A stretch of 64,000 nucleotides of DNA. Origin: Bacteroidales bacterium. Lineage in GTDB: Bacteria; Bacteroidota; Bacteroidia; Bacteroidales; VadinHA17. Positions 18,772 through 29,068 of this stretch are shown here, in pieces (within the stretch, counting starts at the first letter, position 1; every line of letters begins with the position of its first letter). The DNA lies in NCBI GenBank assembly GCA_029932855.1, contig JAOZPG010000015.1, forward strand, positions 1-64,000. The letters run 5' to 3'. The notes below the pieces were generated by a model. That model did not search any database. It saw nothing but the letters and a program-made list of their open reading frames with translations, and was not told where the DNA came from. The translations under genes and the position numbers were made by a program.

Positions 18772-19596
18772 ATGGAAGAAAATTTGGATAAGGGAATGGA
18801 TTTGTTGGCACAGGGCTGGGAGCTTCTTATGAGTTATGGACCCAAGCTGGTAGGAGCCCTGCTAGTATTGTTTGTGGGACTATGGGTAATAAAGATCATT
18901 AGCCGTAGTATTTCTAAGGTGATGGACAAAAAGAATGTTGATGCTTCACTGAAGCCTTTTATGAAAAGTCTTATATCGGTCTTGCTGAAAGTATTGCTTA
19001 TTATCAGTGTTATGGGCATGATAGGGATTCAGATGACCTCGTTTATTGCAATACTTGGTGCAGCAGGACTTGCTGTGGGTATGGCTCTTTCAGGTACATT
19101 GCAAAATTTTGCAGGTGGGGTGATGATACTTATTTTTAAGCCTTTTAAGATAGGTGATTATGTTGATGCCCAGGGACAGGCAGGCACTGTTAAAGAGATA
19201 CAGATATTCAATACTATATTGACTACTCCTGATAATAAAACCATTATTATTCCAAACGGGGGATTATCAACAGGTACCATGGTAAATTATTCAAAAGAAG
19301 AGACCCGCAGGGTTGACTGGACCTTTGGTGTTGCCTATGGTGACAATATTGATAAAGCCAGAGAGGTGTTAAGCAATCTTATGAAGGCCAATGACAGTAT
19401 ATTAAAAGATCCCGAACCTTTTATCGGACTGGTTGAGCTGGCCGACAGTTCAGTGAATTTTGCCGTTAGGGCATGGGTGAAAACTGCTGATTACTGGAGT
19501 GTATATTTCAGTATGAATGAGCAGGTATATAAAGTATTTGAGAAAGAGGGGCTTAGCATACCATTCCCACAGATGGATGTGCATATTCAAAAATAA
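18772..19596 (+). CDS. mscS: Small-conductance mechanosensitive channel, MscS family
   Basis: A 274-residue inner-membrane channel that opens under membrane tension to release solutes on osmotic downshock. Three N-terminal hydrophobic segments are visible (about 18-40, 60-85, 90-120). The pore helix carries the Gly/Ala-rich stretch LGAAGLAVGMALSGTLQNFA, followed by the beta domain (FKIGDYVDAQGQAGTVKEI ... TPDNKTIIIPNG) and an alpha/beta C-terminus. Length matches E. coli MscS. The DUF3078 gene follows 8 bp later, so the two are likely cotranscribed. Confidence 0.95.
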   Translation: MEENLDKGMDLLAQGWELLMSYGPKLVGALLVLFVGLWVIKIISRSISKVMDKKNVDASLKPFMKSLISVLLKVLLIISVMGMIGIQMTSFIAILGAAGLAVGMALSGTLQNFAGGVMILIFKPFKIGDYVDAQGQAGTVKEIQIFNTILTTPDNKTIIIPNGGLSTGTMVNYSKEETRRVDWTFGVAYGDNIDKAREVLSNLMKANDSILKDPEPFIGLVELADSSVNFAVRAWVKTADYWSVYFSMNEQVYKVFEKEGLSIPFPQMDVHIQK

Positions 19597-19604
19597 TTTA
19601 AAAG

Positions 19605-20537
19605 ATGATGATATATTTATTTAAAAGATTTGCAGCTGTTTTAATAATTATACTGGCTGTTATAAATGTTAAGGCTCAGGATACTTCGTTTGAAGATGCT
19701 TTGAAGACACAAGTTACAGATACAGTGTATGGCTGGAAAAAGGGAGGCAACTTCAGCTTCCAGTTCTCACAGGTATCATTCGTAAACTGGGCTGCAGGAG
19801 GAGATAATTCAGTTTCAGGAATTAGCAGACTGGATGCTTACATTAACCTGGTACAGGAGAAATCGTTCTGGAACAATAAACTTGTTGTGGGTTACGGGAT
19901 GCAAAATCTGAAGGGTGATGTTACCAAGACAGATGACAGGCTTAATTTTACTTCACAGTATGGCCGTAACTTTTCGGGGGCCTGGTATTATTCGGGCCTG
20001 GTTGATTTTAAGACTCAGATGGATATTGGTTATAGCAGTGATGATGCTGACCTGAAGATATCTAACTTGCTGTCGCCTGCATACCTGTTTGCCGCACTTG
20101 GTCTTGACCTGAAAAAAGGAGATAATTTTAGTTTATTTATGGCTCCTCTCACACTTAAATCAACATTTGTTCTTGACCAGGCACTTTCAGATTCCGGGTC
20201 CTTTGGACTGGATCCCGGGGAAAAGTCACGCTATGAGATAGGTGGTTATATTAAGTTCTTCTTTTCACATGAGATAATGAAGAATATTGATTTTCAGACT
20301 AAGCTCGATCTGTTCTCTAACTATTTGAATAAACCTCAGAATATTGATGTTTTTTGGGAGCTGATACTTAATATGAAGGTCAATAATTTTATCTCTGCAC
20401 AGATTAGCACCAATCTTATCTATGATGATGATATTATGATTGCCTATGATTCATCAGGAGACGGAGTGCTTGATGCCGAACATCCCATTCTGCAGTTTAA
20501 AGAGCTGGTGGGAGTGGGTCTTCTTGTAGATTTTTAG
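19605..20537 (+). CDS. DUF3078 domain-containing outer-membrane-type protein
   Basis: A 310-residue protein with a signal peptide (about residues 1-24, ending VKAQD). The family hallmark is the N-terminal GWKKGGNFSFQFSQVSFVNWAAGG followed by alternating beta strands to a C-terminal GVGLLVDF, suggesting a beta-barrel. DUF3078 is common in Bacteroidota and has no established function. It is tightly linked (8 bp) to mscS and followed by a strong terminator. Confidence 0.85.
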   Translation: MMIYLFKRFAAVLIIILAVINVKAQDTSFEDALKTQVTDTVYGWKKGGNFSFQFSQVSFVNWAAGGDNSVSGISRLDAYINLVQEKSFWNNKLVVGYGMQNLKGDVTKTDDRLNFTSQYGRNFSGAWYYSGLVDFKTQMDIGYSSDDADLKISNLLSPAYLFAALGLDLKKGDNFSLFMAPLTLKSTFVLDQALSDSGSFGLDPGEKSRYEIGGYIKFFFSHEIMKNIDFQTKLDLFSNYLNKPQNIDVFWELILNMKVNNFISAQISTNLIYDDDIMIAYDSSGDGVLDAEHPILQFKELVGVGLLVDF

Positions 20538-20581
20538 TTATTGAGACAGCCTTTGTGCTTTTTATTACTGATATGAAATTT

Positions 20582-20608
20582 AACCTGCTGTGAAACAGCA
20601 GGTTTTTT
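20582..20608 (+). terminator. Rho-independent terminator after the DUF3078 gene
   Basis: A perfect 9-bp stem, AACCTGCTG (20582-20590) with CAGCAGGTT (20596-20604), a TGAAA loop, and a T-run directly after. It ends the mscS-DUF3078 unit. Confidence 0.9.
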
Positions 20609-20702
20609 TCTGAATGACCAGGCAGGATTAGAGATTGATTTTATACTTTAGAGCTTCTGTTTTCAGTCTTATTTATTAAGTATAAGATTAATGTAAGGAA
20701 TA

Positions 20703-22022
20703 ATGCTTAAACGCCTGCTAAATATTCTATTCTGGTCGGTGATATCGGCTGCTTTTATCGGTCCCGGCACAATTACCACTGCAGCAAAAGCAGGTGCAGA
20801 ATATGGTTTCAGCCTTTTATGGGCCCTGGTATTCTCAACAATTGCATGCCTTGTATTACAGGAAGCTGTAGCCAGGCTTAGCATTGATACCGGGGTAAAC
20901 CTGGGACAGGCGATTAGATCTCATTTCAGGGGGCGAAAATCTTTTACTCTTGTTTTAATTCTGCTTGTGGGTGCCATAATAATTGGTTCTGCCGCCTATG
21001 AAACAGGCAACCTTCTTGGTGCCGTTGCAGGCCTTGAAATATTACTCCCTGTAAGAAGCTGGTTACTGGTATTAGTCATAGGCCTCTTTGCAGCCATGGC
21101 TCTTTTCATGCCTTCATTGGGGAATATTGCAAAATTACTGGGTATTATTGTTGCTCTTATGGGGATTGCTTTTTTTACTACTGCAGTATTGCTCAAACCC
21201 TCAGTGGGTGAGATATTAAAAGGCAGTTTAGTACCCTTTATACCTCAATCACAGGGAGCAGGATTATTGATACTGGGACTTATAGGTACAACAGTAGTCC
21301 CATATAATCTTTTTCTTGGTTCGGGGATGGCAGACCCTTCCCAGGCAATAAAGGAAATGCGGTTCGGATTGGGTATTGCTGTTATACTGGGTGGTATGAT
21401 ATCAATGTCGGTACTTATTGTAGGTTCTTATGTTAACGGGATATTTTCTTATGATTCTCTGGTATCTGCCCTTGGCAATAAACTTGGATCATGGGCTGTT
21501 GTGATTTTTGCCATCGGAATGTTCGCGGCCGGTTTCTCATCTGCTGTTACCGCACCCCTGGCTTCTGCAATAACGGCGAAAAGCCTGTTTGAAGGAAATA
21601 AGGGCGGATGGAACCTGAGGTCGGGGAAATATATGGGAGTTTGGTTATCAGTCCTGCTTAGTGGTGTAATACTCGGAATGGCAGGCCTTAAGCCCATACC
21701 GGTTATAATTATGGCCCAGGCGCTGAACGGACTTATTCTTCCTTTTATAAGTATTTTTCTTATTATGGTTATAAATAACCCGCGCATAATGGGAGATGAC
21801 AAGCTTAACGGATTGTTCTCAAATATATTAATGCTTGCGGTGGTTTTTGTTACTATTGTACTGGGACTTATGAATCTGATGAAAGCAGCAGCTGACATAT
21901 CAGATACTCTTGATATTGGTAGCGGGAATTTATTGATAGTGAACCTTATTATTTCCAGCCTGGTATGGCTTATTGTTATATATAATGTTCTCAGGATCAG
22001 AAAATTAAAATTGCTAAGATGA
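20703..22022 (+). CDS. Nramp-superfamily transporter lacking canonical metal-binding motifs
   Basis: A 439-residue inner-membrane protein with about 11 hydrophobic segments and an Nramp fold signature. The TM1 metal motif DPGN of true Nramp manganese/iron transporters reads GPGT here (residues 20-23), and the TM6 MPH motif reads VPY (199-201). Loss of the Asp, Asn and Met metal ligands argues against divalent-metal transport. Its stop overlaps the start of the 5-oxoprolinase gene by 4 bp (ATGA), so the two are translationally coupled. Bacillus subtilis YcsG, an Nramp-family protein, is likewise encoded beside 5-oxoprolinase genes, so uptake of 5-oxoproline is a reasonable inference. Confidence 0.85.
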   Translation: MLKRLLNILFWSVISAAFIGPGTITTAAKAGAEYGFSLLWALVFSTIACLVLQEAVARLSIDTGVNLGQAIRSHFRGRKSFTLVLILLVGAIIIGSAAYETGNLLGAVAGLEILLPVRSWLLVLVIGLFAAMALFMPSLGNIAKLLGIIVALMGIAFFTTAVLLKPSVGEILKGSLVPFIPQSQGAGLLILGLIGTTVVPYNLFLGSGMADPSQAIKEMRFGLGIAVILGGMISMSVLIVGSYVNGIFSYDSLVSALGNKLGSWAVVIFAIGMFAAGFSSAVTAPLASAITAKSLFEGNKGGWNLRSGKYMGVWLSVLLSGVILGMAGLKPIPVIIMAQALNGLILPFISIFLIMVINNPRIMGDDKLNGLFSNILMLAVVFVTIVLGLMNLMKAAADISDTLDIGSGNLLIVNLIISSLVWLIVIYNVLRIRKLKLLR

Positions 22023-25000
22023 GCAGGAAGAATTTTAGTTTATTCGTAGATACGGGAGGTACTTTTACCGACTGTATTGCAGAGGACAGTAATGGAAATA
22101 TTATTAAAAAGAAGGTTCTTAGCAATGGTTCAGTAAGAGGCAGTATTGTTGGTTGGCGATCAGATACCTCTATGATAGTGCTTGAGCAATGGAAGCTTGA
22201 GAAAGATATACTGGAAGGATATAATTTCAAACTTCTCAACAAGTCTCATCCCGCTATCAGGGTCATGAGTTATGAGCCGGGAAAAAGAATATTACATATC
22301 AATAAGGCACTTCCGGCGAACTTTAAAGATTATTGCGGAGGATTTGAGCTGAGTACAGGGGAAGAGGCACCAGTTCTTGCGGCGAGACTTATAACAGAAA
22401 CCAGGCTTAATGAGAGTATCCCGGTATCAAAAATAAAGCTGGGATCTACCAGAGGGACCAACGCATTGCTGGAAAGAAAAGGTTCAGATACAATATTGTT
22501 TGTGACAGAAGGGTTCAGGGACCTGTTGGAGATACGTTACCAGAACAGGCCCGATATTTTTGCAAGGAACATTATAAAGCCGGCTCCATTATATACTAAT
22601 GTTATAGAGGTGAAGGAGCGTATTGATGCCGGGGGTAATGTGCTGGAGAAAATGGATATACAGGACTTTAATAAAAAGCTGGAGAAGGATGTTAAAAGAG
22701 GGGAATATGATAGTGCGGCGATAGCTTTTATAAATTCCTATAAGAACCCTGTTCATGAGCAGGAGCTGAAGAAGCTGTTGCAAGAATACGGATTTAGCTA
22801 TATCAGCATATCATCAGAGTTGTCGCAGCTTATAAAATATCTTCCCAGGGCAGAAACTGCTATGGTGAATGCTTACCTGGATGCGATAATACAGAACTAC
22901 CTCAATAATATTTCCGCTAAGCTGGGGCCCATAAGTTTTCATGTTATGAATAGCGCAGGGGGATTGATGAGAAAGGGGAATTTTAATCCCAAAGACAGCC
23001 TCTTAAGCGGTCCTTCCGGAGGTGTGGTAGGTGCTGCCGCCACAGGGAAAGCTGCCGGCTATGAAAATTTAATATCTTTTGACATGGGTGGTACCAGTAC
23101 GGATGTGTCGAGGATAAGTGGTAAATACGACTATAAGTTTGAACTTGAGATTGGTGATGCCAGGATTTTCAGTCCGGCCTTATCTATAGAAACTGTTGCT
23201 GCCGGTGGTGGCTCAATATGTTACTATGATGGTTTTAAATTGTCTGTTGGTCCCGAAAGTGCCGGGGCCTTTCCCGGACCCGCATGTTATGGTGCAGGGG
23301 GACCGCTTACTATTACAGATATAAACCTTCTTGCCGGAAGAATGGATGCAGATCAATTTAGTATCCCGGTTTATCCCGGAGAATCGGATAAAAAGCTGGA
23401 AGAGCTTGTCGAAGAAATATATTCCAGATCGGGAAGCAGGAGACAAAAAGAAGAACTGCTGAACGGCTTCCTGCTGATAGCCAATGAAATTATGGCGGCT
23501 GCCATACGAAAAGTATCGGTCAGTAAGGGATATAAGCCTGCCGATCATGCCATGGTAGCATTTGGTGGTGCAGGAGGAATGCATGCCTGCACTATTGCTG
23601 AACTGCTGGATATCAGCATTGTTCTGTTACCCCTTAATGCCGGTTTGCTGAGTGCCTATGGAATAAGTCGGGCAGGGATAGAGCGTATAGCAGAGAGACA
23701 GGTGCTTAAAGATTTTTATGATATTAAAGATGAACTGAATAATTACTTTAGTTTGCTTGATAAAGAGGCCATTGGAAAGATAACTGAAGAAGGGGAGAAG
23801 CCTGAGGATGTAGTAATAAAGGACAGGTATATTTACCTGAGATTCAGGGGACAGGATTCTGCTTTAGAGGTGACATATGATGATATTACCGGTGTTATAC
23901 CAGGTTTTAAGTCCAGTTATGAGCGTACTTATGGTCACTGGACGGAAAGCGAAGAAATTGAAGTTGAATCGATTCGTGTTATAGCATCAACTGTGAAAAA
24001 TACAGGGCAGGGGGACCATAGCACACAAAATGAAGTTTATCCTGAATACAAACATAAGATAAGATCATTGCTAAAAGCTTCATGGATAGATGCACCGGTA
24101 TATTTCAGGAAAGAATTGCCTGCGGGAGCGGTAATTAAAGGATTTGCACTTGTGCTTGATGAGTACAGTACCTGGGTGGTGGAGGATGACTGGATACTGA
24201 AGCTTGATGCTGAAGGTACAGCTGTTATTAAAAAAGCAGGCAGGAAGGAAGAAGAAGTTGCGGATAATAAGGGAAGAAAGATAGCTGAAGAGATAGAGCT
24301 GGAGCTTTTTACCAACAGGTTTATGCATGTGGCAATGAATATGGGGTCAATGTTGCAGAGGACCTCTGTTTCGGTAAATGTAAAAGAAAGGCTTGATTTT
24401 TCATGTGCCCTGCTTAATGAGAATGGTGAGCTGGTTGCTAATGCTCCACATATCCCTGTACACTTGGGTAGCCTGGGGGTTTGCGTAAGGGCTGTTGCCT
24501 CGAAATACGATATGGGTCCCGGTGATACAATTATTACAAATCACCCGGCATATGGAGGTTCTCATCTTCCGGATATCACTCTTATTACACCTGTGTTTAC
24601 AGCAGATGATGAGCTTGTAGGCTATGTTGTTAACAGGGCCCATCATGCCGAGATAGGCGGTATCCTGCCGGGATCAATGCCTCCTGATGCTTCTTGCCTT
24701 GCCGAAGAGGGGGTTGTTATTTCTCCAATATTCCTTGTTAGAAATAACAAAGCAAACTGGGGAAATATACGTAATATATTATCATCCGGTACTTATCCGA
24801 GCAGGGCGGTTGATGAAAATATTGCAGACCTGAATGCAGCACTGGCTGCAAACCGTGCCGGAGAGAGGGAATTGTTAAAACTGGTAGAGGAGCATGGCAG
24901 GGAAAAGGTGAAGAACTATATGAAGATTCTGGAATCTTATGCAGAGAACAGGATGAGGGAGACTATTAAGAAAATACCAGACGGAAAGTATAGCAGTATT

Positions 25001-25816
25001 GAATATCTTGATGATGGTACGGCCATAAGTGTGGAAATAGACATAAGGGAGAACAGCTGTAAAATCGATTTCTCGGGAAATTCTGAAGTACACCCGGGTA
25101 ATATGAATGCTACAGAAGCCATTGTTAACGGAGTTACAATCTATGTCTTGCGCCTGCTGATAAATGAAGATATCCCTTTGAATGATGGCCTTCTTAAGCC
25201 GGTAGAACTGGTGATACCTGAAGGATTGTTAAATCCTGATTTTAGCGGTACACCTGAGCAATGTCCGGCTATTGTCGGAGGGAATGTAGAGCTGAGCCAG
25301 AGACTTACAGATCTCTTGCTTAAGCCATTTGGAATTCTTGCCTGCAGTCAGGGCACTATGAATAATGTTTTGTTCGGTAATAAGAATCTCAGTTATTATG
25401 AGACAATATGTGGTGGTTGCGGAGCCGGTGACGGGTTTGACGGAGCTTCTGCCGTGCATCATCATATGACCAATACACGTATTACCGATCCCGAGATAAT
25501 GGAGCATCGCTACCCTGTAGTCCTAAACAGGTTTGAGATAAGAAAAGGCTCTGGTGGCAAAGGTCGCTACAGGGGAGGAGACGGGGTAATAAGGGAACTG
25601 AAGTTTTTAGACAGTTTATCTCTGTCAGTGCTGTCCCAGCACAGGAATACAGGTCCCTACGGTTTGAATGGGGGTGAGGACGGAAAACCAGGGGAACAAT
25701 ATATTATTTATGCAGACGGAAGAATAAGGAAGCTTGGCAGTATAGACGGAGCGGAGGTTGGGAAGGGGGATGTTTTTGTAATTAAGACCCCTGGAGGAGG
25801 CGCTTTTGGAAGTTAA
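22019..25816 (+). CDS. Fused HyuA-HyuB 5-oxoprolinase (ATP-hydrolysing)
   Basis: A 1265-residue cytosolic enzyme of the eukaryotic OPLAH type, which opens 5-oxo-L-proline to glutamate with ATP hydrolysis. The N-terminal HyuA half shows the nucleotide motif LFVDTGGTFTDCIAE (about 6-20), STRGTNALLERKG, and SFDMGGTSTDVSR (about 350). The HyuB half begins near residue 760 (ELELFTNRFMHVAMNMGS) and has TNHPAYGGSHLPDITL and, near the end, GSGGKGRYRGGDGVIRE. Full length is normal for the fused enzyme. Hydantoinase specificity cannot be excluded from sequence alone. It overlaps the Nramp-like transporter by 4 bp and ends about 90 bp from the convergent glpR-like gene. Confidence 0.9.
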   Translation: MSRKNFSLFVDTGGTFTDCIAEDSNGNIIKKKVLSNGSVRGSIVGWRSDTSMIVLEQWKLEKDILEGYNFKLLNKSHPAIRVMSYEPGKRILHINKALPANFKDYCGGFELSTGEEAPVLAARLITETRLNESIPVSKIKLGSTRGTNALLERKGSDTILFVTEGFRDLLEIRYQNRPDIFARNIIKPAPLYTNVIEVKERIDAGGNVLEKMDIQDFNKKLEKDVKRGEYDSAAIAFINSYKNPVHEQELKKLLQEYGFSYISISSELSQLIKYLPRAETAMVNAYLDAIIQNYLNNISAKLGPISFHVMNSAGGLMRKGNFNPKDSLLSGPSGGVVGAAATGKAAGYENLISFDMGGTSTDVSRISGKYDYKFELEIGDARIFSPALSIETVAAGGGSICYYDGFKLSVGPESAGAFPGPACYGAGGPLTITDINLLAGRMDADQFSIPVYPGESDKKLEELVEEIYSRSGSRRQKEELLNGFLLIANEIMAAAIRKVSVSKGYKPADHAMVAFGGAGGMHACTIAELLDISIVLLPLNAGLLSAYGISRAGIERIAERQVLKDFYDIKDELNNYFSLLDKEAIGKITEEGEKPEDVVIKDRYIYLRFRGQDSALEVTYDDITGVIPGFKSSYERTYGHWTESEEIEVESIRVIASTVKNTGQGDHSTQNEVYPEYKHKIRSLLKASWIDAPVYFRKELPAGAVIKGFALVLDEYSTWVVEDDWILKLDAEGTAVIKKAGRKEEEVADNKGRKIAEEIELELFTNRFMHVAMNMGSMLQRTSVSVNVKERLDFSCALLNENGELVANAPHIPVHLGSLGVCVRAVASKYDMGPGDTIITNHPAYGGSHLPDITLITPVFTADDELVGYVVNRAHHAEIGGILPGSMPPDASCLAEEGVVISPIFLVRNNKANWGNIRNILSSGTYPSRAVDENIADLNAALAANRAGERELLKLVEEHGREKVKNYMKILESYAENRMRETIKKIPDGKYSSIEYLDDGTAISVEIDIRENSCKIDFSGNSEVHPGNMNATEAIVNGVTIYVLRLLINEDIPLNDGLLKPVELVIPEGLLNPDFSGTPEQCPAIVGGNVELSQRLTDLLLKPFGILACSQGTMNNVLFGNKNLSYYETICGGCGAGDGFDGASAVHHHMTNTRITDPEIMEHRYPVVLNRFEIRKGSGGKGRYRGGDGVIRELKFLDSLSLSVLSQHRNTGPYGLNGGEDGKPGEQYIIYADGRIRKLGSIDGAEVGKGDVFVIKTPGGGAFGS

Positions 25817-25909
25817 TGCCTGTTTAGATTTATTAGTCTTGTTTTTGAGAATTCTTGGTTCAGAGGATGATGTGGCCCAGGGGAGTGATCACTAAGTAAT
25901 ATTTATACT

Positions 25910-26677
25910 TCAATCACAGACTGTTATAGTAATTCCTAAAGCTTCGATTTTCTTCACAATGTCAGGATCAATATTTTCATCTGTGATTATACGATCAACC
26001 TGTTCTATTCCACATATCCTTCCAAAGCCTTTCTTACCGAATTTTGTAGAATCAACCAGGACAATTACCTCTTTAGCAGATTCAATCATTTGTTGGTTCA
26101 GATGGGCTTCAGCTGCATTTGTAGTAGTGAGTCCATATTCTATGTCCAGTCCGTCAACTCCCAGAAATAATTTACTGCAAGCCGTTTCTTTTAGTATCAT
26201 TTCAGAATAATGGCCAATTGCAGAATAAGAGGCTGGTCTAATGTAACCACCTAACTGGAGCACCTCAATATTGTCTCTTTTAGTTAATACTATTGCAACA
26301 TTTAAATCGGGAGTAACAACAGTGAGTTTTTGCAGGGGATTTATACGTCTGGCCATTGCCAGCATTGTAGTGCCTGATGCCAGAATTATGTTTTGATCAT
26401 CCCGAATTATTTTTGATGCTTCCAGGCCAATAGCAGCTTTCTCGGCAGCATTGATAAATTCTTTTTCAGTAACTGAACGGTCATGTACATATGGACTTTC
26501 CAGTGAAGCCCCTCCATGGTTACGGAATAATAGTCTCTTCCCTTCAAGGATTTTCAGGTCCTTCCTAATCGTAACCAATGATGTTTGTAGGATTACACTT
26601 AAATCATGGACTTTAACTTGTTTCTCCTCTTTAAGTATTTCTAAGATCTTTTTGTGCCTGTTTTCCATAATTTCCAT
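25910..26677 (-). CDS. glpR: DeoR/GlpR family transcriptional regulator
   Basis: A 255-residue repressor-type protein. The N-terminal winged helix-turn-helix (HKKILEILKEEKQVKVHDLS ... VTIRKDLKILEGKRLLFRNHGGA, about 6-60) is the DeoR signature. The C-terminal sugar-phosphate sensor domain has ILASGTTMLAMARRI and LGVDGLDIEYGLTTTNAAEA. In this family a phosphorylated intermediate relieves repression; here glycerol 3-phosphate is the likely ligand because the gene is the last of a minus-strand glp cluster, 27 bp after glpF. An alternative start lies three codons in (26668). Confidence 0.85.
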   Translation of the reverse strand: MEIMENRHKKILEILKEEKQVKVHDLSVILQTSLVTIRKDLKILEGKRLLFRNHGGASLESPYVHDRSVTEKEFINAAEKAAIGLEASKIIRDDQNIILASGTTMLAMARRINPLQKLTVVTPDLNVAIVLTKRDNIEVLQLGGYIRPASYSAIGHYSEMILKETACSKLFLGVDGLDIEYGLTTTNAAEAHLNQQMIESAKEVIVLVDSTKFGKKGFGRICGIEQVDRIITDENIDPDIVKKIEALGITITVCD

Positions 26678-26704
26678 AATTTCTGCATTAAAGGTTAAAT
26701 ATTA

Positions 26705-27454
26705 TTAAACAAACAACATTTGCTGTAACAGGTATAGTGCGGCTGCGATGGCTGCACCGGCCATGGGACCGGCAACCGGGATCCAGGAATATTGCCAGTC
26801 GCTCGTGCCCTTACTTTTTATGGGCAGTATGGCATGCATAATACGGGGACCCAGGTCCCTGGCAGGGTTAATAGCATATCCCGTCGTTCCCCCCAGTGAA
26901 AGTCCTATGGCCGTGACCAGCAATCCTACGGGCAATGCACCCAGTGTACCCAGCCCGATACGGGCATCTTCGACACCCGGAATATTCATGCTGGGCTCCG
27001 AGATGTACAATATGACGAATATCAGGACGAATGTTCCGATTATTTCGCTGACCAGGTTGTTTCCTGTCCGCCGTATCGCAGGTGCTGTAGAAAAACAGGC
27101 GAGCTTTGTACCAGGATCTTCTGTTTTGTTAAAATGATGATAATAAAATATCCATACCAGGAAAGCACCTATGGATGCTCCCAGCATCTGTGCCAGTATA
27201 AAAAGGACTACTTTTGCCCATGGGAATAAGCCGGCCAGTGCAAGTCCTATGGTAACTGCAGGATTGATATGTGCACCCGATACAGGACCTGCTACGGTAA
27301 CAGCTACAAAAACAGCGAGTCCCCATCCAAGTGAGATGACTATCCATCCTCCATTATTTCCTTTGGTATCTTTTAGAACTACGTTGGCAACTACACCGTT
27401 TCCCAGGAGGATTAGCAGCATTGTGCCCAATACTTCAGCAATATATTCGTTCAT
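26705..27454 (-). CDS. glpF: Glycerol uptake facilitator (aquaglyceroporin)
   Basis: A 249-residue MIP-family channel with six hydrophobic segments and two NPA half-helices: GAHINPAVTIG (about 63-73) and GYAINPARDLGPR (about 195-207). The Arg-Asp after the second NPA is typical of glycerol-conducting GlpF rather than water-specific aquaporins. It lets glycerol diffuse across the inner membrane to the glycerol kinase encoded 75 bp upstream. Confidence 0.95.
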   Translation of the reverse strand: MNEYIAEVLGTMLLILLGNGVVANVVLKDTKGNNGGWIVISLGWGLAVFVAVTVAGPVSGAHINPAVTIGLALAGLFPWAKVVLFILAQMLGASIGAFLVWIFYYHHFNKTEDPGTKLACFSTAPAIRRTGNNLVSEIIGTFVLIFVILYISEPSMNIPGVEDARIGLGTLGALPVGLLVTAIGLSLGGTTGYAINPARDLGPRIMHAILPIKSKGTSDWQYSWIPVAGPMAGAAIAAALYLLQQMLFV

Positions 27455-27528
27455 CTATTTGGAATTTTGTAATTATCTGATAATATGTTAATTAAGAATT
27501 TGTAAATCTCTGTAACAGTTATTATATA

Positions 27529-29025
27529 TTATTTATGCCATTCTTTTGCCAGTCCTACTGCTTTGTTCCAGCCAGAAATCAAAGCTTCTTTCGCAGGCTC
27601 GCTAATGTCCTTCTCAAATCTCCGGTCCATGGCCCACTGACCCTTTATTTCTTCCACGCTTCCCCAGAATTTAACAGCCAGACCCGCCAGATAACAAGCT
27701 CCCAGTGCAGTGGTCTCGATTGTCCGGGGCCGGATCACAGGGATATCTATCAGATCTGCCTGAAATTGTAATAAGAGATTATTTACTGCAGCACCTCCGT
27801 CAACTTTCAGTTCTTTAATGGGAATACCAGAATCTTCCTCCATTGATCTGATAAGATCATTTACCTGAAAAGCGATACTTTCCAGTGCAGCACGTGCCAG
27901 GTGACCTGTATTTGTCCCCCTTGTCAGACCGGAAATGTTCCCTCTTGCATAGGGATCCCAGTGTGGCGCCCCCAGTCCGGTAAAGGCAGGCACAAAATAT
28001 ACCCCGCCATTATCTTTTACCGATCTGGCCAGCTCTTCAACCTCATTCGAATGCTTAATAATTTTTAGTCCATCCCGTAACCACTGGATAACAGCTCCCC
28101 CTATAAATATGCTGCCTTCAAGTGCATATGTAGTTTTTCCGTCAATCTGCCAGGCCACTGTGGTGATCAGCTTGTTCTTTGATTTCACAGGACGGTGTCC
28201 GGTATTACAGAGCAAGAAACAACCTGTTCCGTATGTATTCTTTACCGATCCCTCCTCCAGGCACATTTGTCCGAATGTAGCCGCCTGCTGGTCGCCGGCA
28301 ATTCCTGCTATGGGTATTTCTGCAGGGAAAAGTCCCTTGGCCGTGTAAGCGAAGATTTCTGAAGATGATCTTACTTCCGGCAATATGCTTCGGGGTATAT
28401 TGAACAGGTCCAGAAGTTCGGGGTCCCAGCTAAGGGTATTAATATTAAAGAGCATGGTCCTGCTGGCATTACTCACATCCGTGATATGTGTCTTCCCTCC
28501 TGTGAGTTTCCATACCAGCCATGAATCCACTGTTCCGAAGGCAAGTCTTCCGGCTTCTGCCTTTTCCCGGGCAGCTTCAACGTTTTCCAGTATCCATGCC
28601 AGTTTTGTGGCGGAAAAATAAGCATCAATAACCAGGCCTGTTTTATCCCTTATCATTTTTTCCAGGCCTTGCTCTTTCAGCCTGTCACAATAGTCGGCAG
28701 TACGCCTGTCCTGCCAGACGATGGCATTATATATTACTTGTCCGCTTTGCCGATCCCAGACCAGTGTCGTTTCACGCTGGTTGGTGATACCTATAGCTGC
28801 AATGCCGGCTGCGCCGGTATCGGCATCCCACAATGCTTTACGAGCGGTTTCAATCTGGCTAGACCAGATCTCCTCCGGATCATGCTCCACCCACCCGGGA
28901 TTGGGGAATATCTGTTTGAACTCCTTCTGAGCTGACCCTATGGCCTTTCCCATGTGGTCATATATAATACTTCTTGAGCTTGTGGTTCCCTGGTCAAGCG
29001 CCAGGATGTGTTTCTTATTGGTCAT
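27529..29025 (-). CDS. glpK: Glycerol kinase (canonical copy)
   Basis: A 498-residue FGGY kinase that phosphorylates glycerol to sn-glycerol 3-phosphate. ATP-site DQGTTSSR (11-18), glycerol-contact residues Arg84-Glu85 in TNQRET, Trp in VWQDRR, Tyr in DAYFSATK, and [10 protein letters not shown] (Asp/Gln pair) are all intact by comparison with E. coli GlpK. Length is normal. It lies 43 bp downstream of a second, divergent copy and 74 bp upstream of glpF in the same minus-strand series. Confidence 0.96.
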   Translation of the reverse strand: MTNKKHILALDQGTTSSRSIIYDHMGKAIGSAQKEFKQIFPNPGWVEHDPEEIWSSQIETARKALWDADTGAAGIAAIGITNQRETTLVWDRQSGQVIYNAIVWQDRRTADYCDRLKEQGLEKMIRDKTGLVIDAYFSATKLAWILENVEAAREKAEAGRLAFGTVDSWLVWKLTGGKTHITDVSNASRTMLFNINTLSWDPELLDLFNIPRSILPEVRSSSEIFAYTAKGLFPAEIPIAGIAGDQQAATFGQMCLEEGSVKNTYGTGCFLLCNTGHRPVKSKNKLITTVAWQIDGKTTYALEGSIFIGGAVIQWLRDGLKIIKHSNEVEELARSVKDNGGVYFVPAFTGLGAPHWDPYARGNISGLTRGTNTGHLARAALESIAFQVNDLIRSMEEDSGIPIKELKVDGGAAVNNLLLQFQADLIDIPVIRPRTIETTALGACYLAGLAVKFWGSVEEIKGQWAMDRRFEKDISEPAKEALISGWNKAVGLAKEWHK

Positions 29026-29068
29026 ATCTTATATATATTAAAGCAAATATAAAATTTGTCTATATACT

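Noticed and set aside
20703-22022. Annotation as a manganese/iron Nramp transporter (MntH)
   Set aside because: The DPGN and MPH metal-binding motifs are replaced by GPGT and VPY, and the operon context is oxoprolinase, not metal handling.
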